Assembly (NCBI GenBank): GCA_014378155.1
Contig: JACMOF010000303.1
Location: forward strand, 1 to 9,923
Reading direction: 5' to 3'
DNA: 9,923 bases
From: Caulobacter sp.
GTDB taxonomy: Bacteria; Pseudomonadota; Alphaproteobacteria; Caulobacterales; Caulobacteraceae
Position 1 is the stretch's first letter. Each line of letters begins with the position of its first letter. The notes under the pieces are model-generated. The model saw only the letters and a program-made list of their open reading frames with translations. It was not told the origin of the DNA and did not search any database. This document shows positions 7,027 to 9,923 of this stretch, piece by piece. A program made the position numbers and the translations under genes.

Positions 7027-7074
7027 GGCACTCAACATACATACGAAGGCTTGGCGAATTCTTTACAAGAACTT

Positions 7075-7112
7075 GGATAACGCCATCTCAACCTCAAAAA
7101 TCGACGTTATCC
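7075..7112. promoter_or_regulatory. Candidate operator: GGATAACG inverted repeat upstream of paralog B
   Basis: GGATAACG (7075-7082) and CGTTATCC (7105-7112) are perfect inverted 8-mers, with centres 30 bp apart (about three helical turns). They lie in the AT-richest part of the gap between the response-regulator stop and paralog B. On the minus strand a TTGACG that could serve as a -35 box overlaps the upstream arm. The spacing suits a looped or double-dimer site better than a terminator. Confidence 0.4.
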
Positions 7113-7147
7113 GTCAACCGTGACCATTGGACGCGGCCCGCCGTGGG

Positions 7148-7843
7148 TCAAGTCAGTTGACGCCGCGCGGCCTCCAGCGCCGCCTCGGCCCGCGAATTGA
7201 TGCCCAGCCGGCGATAGATGGTCTTCACATAGCCCGACAGGGTCGAGGGGCTGAGACCCAGAACCTCCGCGGCCTCGTTGACGGTCAGGCCCCGGCCGAC
7301 CAGGCGCAGCACGTCGGTCTCGCGCGGGGTCAGGACGACGGCCTCGCCCTGGTCGGCGGTCATGAAGGCGGCGCGCAGCCGGAAGTGCTCAAGGATCTTG
7401 CGGGCCATGGCCGGCGAGATCGGCGGCTCGTCCACCGCCAGGCCGCGCAGCCGCTCAACCAGGCTGTGGGCGTCCCTGTCCTTCAGCAGATAGCCCTGGG
7501 CGCCCGCCGCCATGGCCCGCATCAGGCTGTCGTCGTCGTCATAGATGGTGGCGACCACCACGGTGACGCCCGGCGCCGCCCGCAACAGTTCGCGGATGAA
7601 GTCGGCGCCGGAGCCGTCCGGCAGGCCCAGATCGACCAGGGCCAGCGAACGCGGCCCCGGCCGCGCCAGGGCGGCGACATGGCCGCGCGCGGCGGCGAGC
7701 GTGGCGGCGGTGACGATCTCGACTTCGCCGAACGCCTGGAGCACCACCTCGCGCAGCCAGGCGCAGGTGTCGGGCAGGTCCTCGACGATGAGCACCTGAT
7801 CATAGAGCGACGCGACGCCGCCAAGGGTAGCTTGAGCTTCCAC
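7148..7843 (-). CDS. NarL/LuxR-family two-component response regulator
   Basis: This 231-residue regulator has a receiver domain and a LuxR-type helix-turn-helix. The receiver (about residues 16-130) has the acidic pair Glu21-Asp22 in VLIVEDLPD, phospho-acceptor Asp71 in ALVDLGLPDGSG, Thr99 in VVVATIYDD, and Lys121 in YLLKD. The output domain (about 168-230) has the usual LuxR text LTPRETDVLRLVGRGLTVNEAA, then LGLSPSTLSGYVKTIYRRL. All switch residues are intact, so it should be phosphorylated by a kinase, and the putative sensor beginning near 9277 is the obvious candidate. The start is a GTG at 7843 with a GGGGAC ribosome site very close upstream; a later start would cut into the receiver. 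A dyad 47 bases upstream (7890-7905) may be its own operator, implying autoregulation. Confidence 0.93.
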   Translation of the reverse strand: MEAQATLGGVASLYDQVLIVEDLPDTCAWLREVVLQAFGEVEIVTAATLAAARGHVAALARPGPRSLALVDLGLPDGSGADFIRELLRAAPGVTVVVATIYDDDDSLMRAMAAGAQGYLLKDRDAHSLVERLRGLAVDEPPISPAMARKILEHFRLRAAFMTADQGEAVVLTPRETDVLRLVGRGLTVNEAAEVLGLSPSTLSGYVKTIYRRLGINSRAEAALEAARRQLT

Positions 7844-7889
7844 GTCCCCAACCTAACCCATCGCCGCCGCGACGCCAGACGGCGGACGG

Positions 7890-7905
7890 CCCCCTGTTTG
7901 GGGGG
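7890..7905. promoter_or_regulatory. Candidate operator, copy 1: CCCCCT-N4-GGGGGG dyad
   Basis: The 16-bp sequence CCCCCTGTTTGGGGGG lies between the GTG of the response regulator (47 bases away, minus) and the ATG of the 27-residue peptide (73 bases away, plus). It matches CCCCCTCTTCAGGGGG at 9090-9105 at 13 of 16 positions. NarL-type regulators are known to bind short dyads of this general layout, so it is a good candidate site for the adjacent regulator. Confidence 0.5.
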
Positions 7906-7977
7906 TAGAGGCCGGCCCCCACCGCGCCCATCCTGCCGGGACGATGTCGGAGGGGCGTCGCTCAGGGGAATCCGGTC

Positions 7978-8061
7978 ATGAACGAACTAGCCTATCTGTC
8001 CGGCCTGCTGGTGCTGGTGGCGTGTTTCGTGATGGTGATCCACGCTCTGTTGAAGGACTGA
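7978..8061 (+). CDS. 27-residue single-span membrane peptide
   Basis: This short gene runs from ATG 7978 to TGA 8059-8061. An AGGGGA ribosome site (about 7964-7969) sits eight bases before the ATG. The peptide starts MNELAYLSG, has a hydrophobic core of about 17 residues (LLVLVACFVMVIHALL) and ends in Lys-Asp. It would thus make one membrane span with short polar ends. Third codon positions are mostly G or C, as expected for a real gene here. A perfect 8-bp hairpin starts one base after the stop. It is transcribed divergently from the response regulator, with the shared dyad between them. It resembles KdpF only in size and topology; no kdpA follows, so I do not assign it. Possible roles are a membrane modulator of the nearby sensor or a stress peptide; both are guesses. 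Confidence 0.6.
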   Translation: MNELAYLSGLLVLVACFVMVIHALLKD

Positions 8062-8083
8062 CGGCGGCCGCGTCAGGCCGCCG
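8062..8083 (+). terminator. Hairpin directly after the small membrane peptide gene
   Basis: CGGCGGCC (8062-8069) and GGCCGCCG (8076-8083) form a perfect 8-bp stem with a six-base loop immediately after the TGA. There is no T-run after it, so as an intrinsic terminator it would be weak; it may instead protect the 3' end. Confidence 0.4.
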
Positions 8084-8106
8084 GGCGACTGAGCGTCACC
8101 TAGCAC

Positions 8107-8256
8107 CTTCCCCCCACTTCCATTCATCCCGACGCAAGTCGGGACCCAAGCCGAGTCGGCCCAAGGGTTCACGGCTGTCCCGTTCGCAAGCCTCAATCCG
8201 GATAGAGCGCTTGGGTCCCGACTTTCGTCGGGATGAAGAGAATTAAAGGGGGGAAG
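8107..8256. repeat. Larger REP-like inverted element (MITE/REPIN type) between convergent genes
   Basis: The inner arms 8123-8151 and 8209-8237 are 29-base inverted copies with one mismatch; their core is TCATCCCGACG-AAGTCGGGA. Outside them, CTTCCCCCC (8107-8115) and GGGGGGAAG (8248-8256) are also inverted, giving an element of about 150 bp with nested ends. The core is the same type as the one at 2703-2783, with CCGAC in place of CCGGC. It has no coding capacity and sits between the 3' ends of the small peptide gene and the SH3-domain gene. Confidence 0.8.
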
Positions 8257-8286
8257 ATCCAAGAACGGGGACCTCCCATCAAACAC

Positions 8287-8318
8287 AAAAAAGCGCGGCG
8301 AACCGAAGTTCGCCGCGC
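8287..8318 (-). terminator. Rho-independent terminator of the SH3-domain gene
   Basis: GCGCGGCGAAC (8293-8303) and GTTCGCCGCGC (8308-8318) form a perfect 11-bp stem with a four-base loop. Six A on the plus strand (8287-8292) give a six-T tail on the minus strand right after the stem. It lies 26 bases after the stop of the gene ending at 8345. Confidence 0.93.
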
Positions 8319-8344
8319 ATTTCCCTGCGTCGAAAGACGTCCCG

Positions 8345-9016
8345 CTAGCGCTGGACGGCCATCGCCGAGGAAATCCAACCGCGATTGCCCTGCTCGTCAT
8401 CGACCTCGATCCACACGCCGTTGCGCTGGCCGGTCGGATAGACGGCGGTTCCGGCGGTCATGGCCCGCACAACGGCCGCGCTGGGCGAGGCGGTGGCCTT
8501 CAAGCCGACATCGCCCTTCAAGCTCAGGCTGGACGGCGCGGCGGCCGGGACGGTCCGCGTCGAGACCGTCGTGACCGTGGCCTGGGTCCCACAAGCCTTG
8601 CCCTGATAGACGCCGTTCATGATCGCGCGGCGCTGCTGGGCGATGGCGATCTGTTCGCCTTCGCGGGCGACCTTGGCCTCGGCGCTGGCCCGGGCGGCGC
8701 TGACCGCGGCGTTGGCGAACATTCCGAGGCCCGGCATGCGGGCCAGGGCTCCGCTGCGCATCGCGGCGTTGAGGCCCAGGGCGGCGCCGCTCTGCGCCAT
8801 GCGGGACTGACCCTCGGCGCCGGAGATGGCGGTGTTGGAGGCGCCCATCATCTGGTCCATGCGGGCGACCTCGGCCTGCAGTTGCTCGCAGCTTAGCTGG
8901 GCGTCGCCGGCCTGGCTGACCTGCAGCGCCTGGGCTTGGGCCGAGCCCTGCGCGGCGGCGGCCAGGGCGAGGCCCGCGAGTATCGCCGTCAAGGGCGTGG
9001 TGATGGACTTGGTCAT
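8345..9016 (-). CDS. Exported protein with a C-terminal bacterial SH3-like domain
   Basis: This 223-residue protein has a clear Sec signal peptide (Lys3, hydrophobic core LTAILAGLALAAAAQGS, cleavage near AQA at about residue 29), so it is periplasmic or envelope-bound. The middle (about 40-130) is Ala/Met/Gln-rich and helical, possibly coiled-coil, with CEQLQAEVARMDQMMG at its start. Residues 163-223 fit a bacterial SH3 domain: LSLKGDVGLKATASPSA, then GTAVYPTGQRNGVWIEVDD, then GNRGWISSAM. In that family the N-x-R-x-x-P-S core is usual; here the text reads GLKATASPS, a variant. Such domains often bind cell-wall peptides. Two Cys (43 and about 142) could pair after export. The ATG at 9016 is supported by a strong GGGGAGAA ribosome site (9024-9031). 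A perfect palindrome lies just upstream, and the gene ends at a strong terminator, so it is a single-gene transcript. Confidence 0.85.
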   Translation of the reverse strand: MTKSITTPLTAILAGLALAAAAQGSAQAQALQVSQAGDAQLSCEQLQAEVARMDQMMGASNTAISGAEGQSRMAQSGAALGLNAAMRSGALARMPGLGMFANAAVSAARASAEAKVAREGEQIAIAQQRRAIMNGVYQGKACGTQATVTTVSTRTVPAAAPSSLSLKGDVGLKATASPSAAVVRAMTAGTAVYPTGQRNGVWIEVDDEQGNRGWISSAMAVQR

Positions 9017-9031
9017 TGAAACATTCTCCCC

Positions 9032-9049
9032 ACGGCGTCCCGACGCCGT
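9032..9049. promoter_or_regulatory. Perfect 18-bp palindrome next to the ribosome site of the SH3 gene
   Basis: ACGGCGTC (9032-9039) and GACGCCGT (9042-9049) are perfect inverted 8-mers separated by CC. The palindrome begins one base upstream of the ribosome site of the minus-strand gene. It could be an operator or a leader hairpin that protects the messenger. Confidence 0.4.
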
Positions 9050-9089
9050 TCCTGCCCGTGGTTGTTGAAGATCGGGGCGTGGGCCGCGA

Positions 9090-9105
9090 CCCCCTCTTCA
9101 GGGGG
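9090..9105. promoter_or_regulatory. Candidate operator, copy 2: CCCCCT-N4-AGGGGG dyad
   Basis: CCCCCTCTTCAGGGGG is a perfect 6-bp dyad with a four-base centre. It lies 73 bases upstream of the SH3-protein ATG (minus) and about 170 bases upstream of the ATG chosen for the putative sensor kinase (plus). It is nearly the same as the dyad at 7890-7905, which suggests that one regulator serves both divergent regions. Confidence 0.5.
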
Positions 9106-9276
9106 ATGACCGCTCCAGGCCGCGCCGCGCGGGGGCGCCGCGACGCTCGCCGAACGCCCGGATCGACGCAGATGAACGCCAAGGCCATGCTTTCCTTCGA
9201 CAAAGCCGCCGTGACGTGGAAACTGGCGGGAGTCCCCGTCGGCTTCGAGTTCAGTCCCCGTGCTCACCCTAACCCC

Positions 9277-9923
9277 ATGATCGACACCTCAGCCCCCCAG
9301 GCCAAGTCTCCGTCCCAGGGGCTCGCGCGGCCGAACGCCGTGCGCGGCGTGCGGGCGCCGGCCAGCCGGATCCTGCTGCTGGGTCATGTGGCGGCGCTGC
9401 TGGCGCTGCTCGTCGTCTGGTCCGCTTTGCAGATGCCCGCCGCCGGCCTGAGGGTGGTCCCCGCCCGCGACCAGGTCGCCCTGATCGGACCGGACCGCCA
9501 GGTGCTGGCCGTGCTGTCGCCCGGCGCGACGATCACCCTGACCGGGTCGAGGGGCGTCGTCACCGATCGGGCCGAGGGCTTCCTGCAGGACTATGCGCCG
9601 GTCGGCGATCCGGCCGCGATCGCCCGCTGGTACGCCGACCGCCCGCGGCTGACCGCGATGATCGCCGAGGGACCAGTTCGGGCCCGCTATGCCGCCGAAG
9701 GCCGCGTCCAGACCCTGAGCCTGTCGGCCCGTCCCCGCGCGCTGTCGGACCTGTCCCTCGACGTCTGGATGCTGCTGGGTGGCGGGCTGGCGGTGTTCGT
9801 GGTCGGGGTGTGGATCTGGGCCCTGCGGCCGCGCGACTGGGCGCCCAGGATGCTGGCCGTGGCCGCGTTCGGCATCCTGGTCACGGCCTTCAGCGGCGCG
9901 CTGTTCGACGCCAAGGAACTGAC
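9277..9923 (+). CDS. Multi-span membrane protein, probable N-terminal part of a sensor histidine kinase (3' end outside window)
   Basis: The frame from ATG 9277 stays open to the window end (215 residues). TM1 is near residues 32-48 (ILLLGHVAALLALLVVW). A soluble, probably periplasmic section of about 110 residues follows, with PARDQVALIGPDRQVLAVL. TM2 is near 163-181 (LLGGGLAVFVVGVWIW), then ALRPRDWAPRM, then TM3 near 192-210 and FDAKEL. The ALRPRD-x-x-x-R-M...KEL junction between spans recalls the membrane part of NarX-like histidine kinases from proteobacteria (recognition by eye; no kinase domain is visible). Its position close to an intact NarL-type regulator supports this. The start is uncertain: ATG 9172 is in frame and would add 35 residues, but no good ribosome site marks either. 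Codon bias is strong and typical of this genome. Confidence 0.6.
   Translation, partial: MIDTSAPQAKSPSQGLARPNAVRGVRAPASRILLLGHVAALLALLVVWSALQMPAAGLRVVPARDQVALIGPDRQVLAVLSPGATITLTGSRGVVTDRAEGFLQDYAPVGDPAAIARWYADRPRLTAMIAEGPVRARYAAEGRVQTLSLSARPRALSDLSLDVWMLLGGGLAVFVVGVWIWALRPRDWAPRMLAVAAFGILVTAFSGALFDAKEL

Noticed and set aside
6295..7080. Plus-strand open frame opposite paralog B
   Set aside because: Gly/Arg-rich antisense shadow; paralog B on the minus strand is supported by its similarity to paralog A.
7127..7981. Plus-strand open frame across the response regulator
   Set aside because: The receiver and LuxR motifs are unambiguous on the minus strand.
7978..8061. KdpF, the small subunit of the potassium ATPase
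   Set aside because: Size and topology fit, but no kdpA, kdpB or kdpC follows, the usual C-terminal Pro-Glu text is missing, and the nearby regulator is NarL-type, not KdpE.
8107..8256. CRISPR or tandem repeat array
   Set aside because: There are only two arms, inverted rather than direct, with no regular spacers.
9215..9245. ECF-type promoter (GGAAAC ... CGTC) before the putative kinase
   Set aside because: The -35-like box has an extra base and the spacing is short compared with the known GGAAC-N16-CGTT pattern in Caulobacter.
9013..9267. Minus-strand open frame upstream of and overlapping the SH3 gene start
   Set aside because: It covers the divergent promoter region with two palindromes and the GGGGAGAA ribosome site of the real gene; the translation has no recognisable features.

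Overview
The window looks like a piece of a high-GC alphaproteobacterial chromosome, most likely from Caulobacterales (Caulobacter or Phenylobacterium type). This is inferred from strong G/C bias at third codon positions, a MutL with the endonuclease motif, NarL-type signalling genes and REP-like palindromes of the kind scattered through alphaproteobacterial genomes. No rRNA, tRNA, IS transposase, phage gene or CRISPR array was seen.

Left part (1-2800, plus strand). The 3' part of mutL enters from the left edge. Its inter-domain linker carries a duplicated segment (1-144 and 245-388) whose two copies lie 244 bp apart, so they are in different reading frames, with an eight-G run between them. 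Downstream is a two-gene cassette with visibly lower GC and different codon use: a 262-residue protein of unknown function, overlapped by a PIN-domain nuclease through a TTGA stop/start. It reads as an acquired toxin-antitoxin-like pair. A GC-rich gene-free stretch and a REP-like inverted pair (2703-2783) follow.

Middle part (2800-7026, minus strand). Two paralogous proteins of unknown function, both starting MTAIACL and both with a C-terminal half that looks like a degenerate EAL fold, flank an exported adenosine deaminase-family enzyme. The order in the direction of transcription is paralog B, deaminase, paralog A.

Right part (7075-9923). This is a small signalling locus: a NarL/LuxR-type response regulator (minus), a divergent 27-residue single-span membrane peptide (plus), an exported protein with a C-terminal SH3-like domain (minus, with a strong terminator), and the start of a multi-span membrane protein that is probably a sensor histidine kinase (plus, cut by the window end). 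Two near-identical 16-bp dyads, CCCCCT-N4-(A/G)GGGGG, sit in the two divergent intergenic regions, one between regulator and small peptide and one between SH3 protein and putative kinase. The simplest reading is a shared operator and a local regulon of the two-component pair. A second, larger REP-like inverted element (8107-8256) lies between convergent genes, as the first one does.
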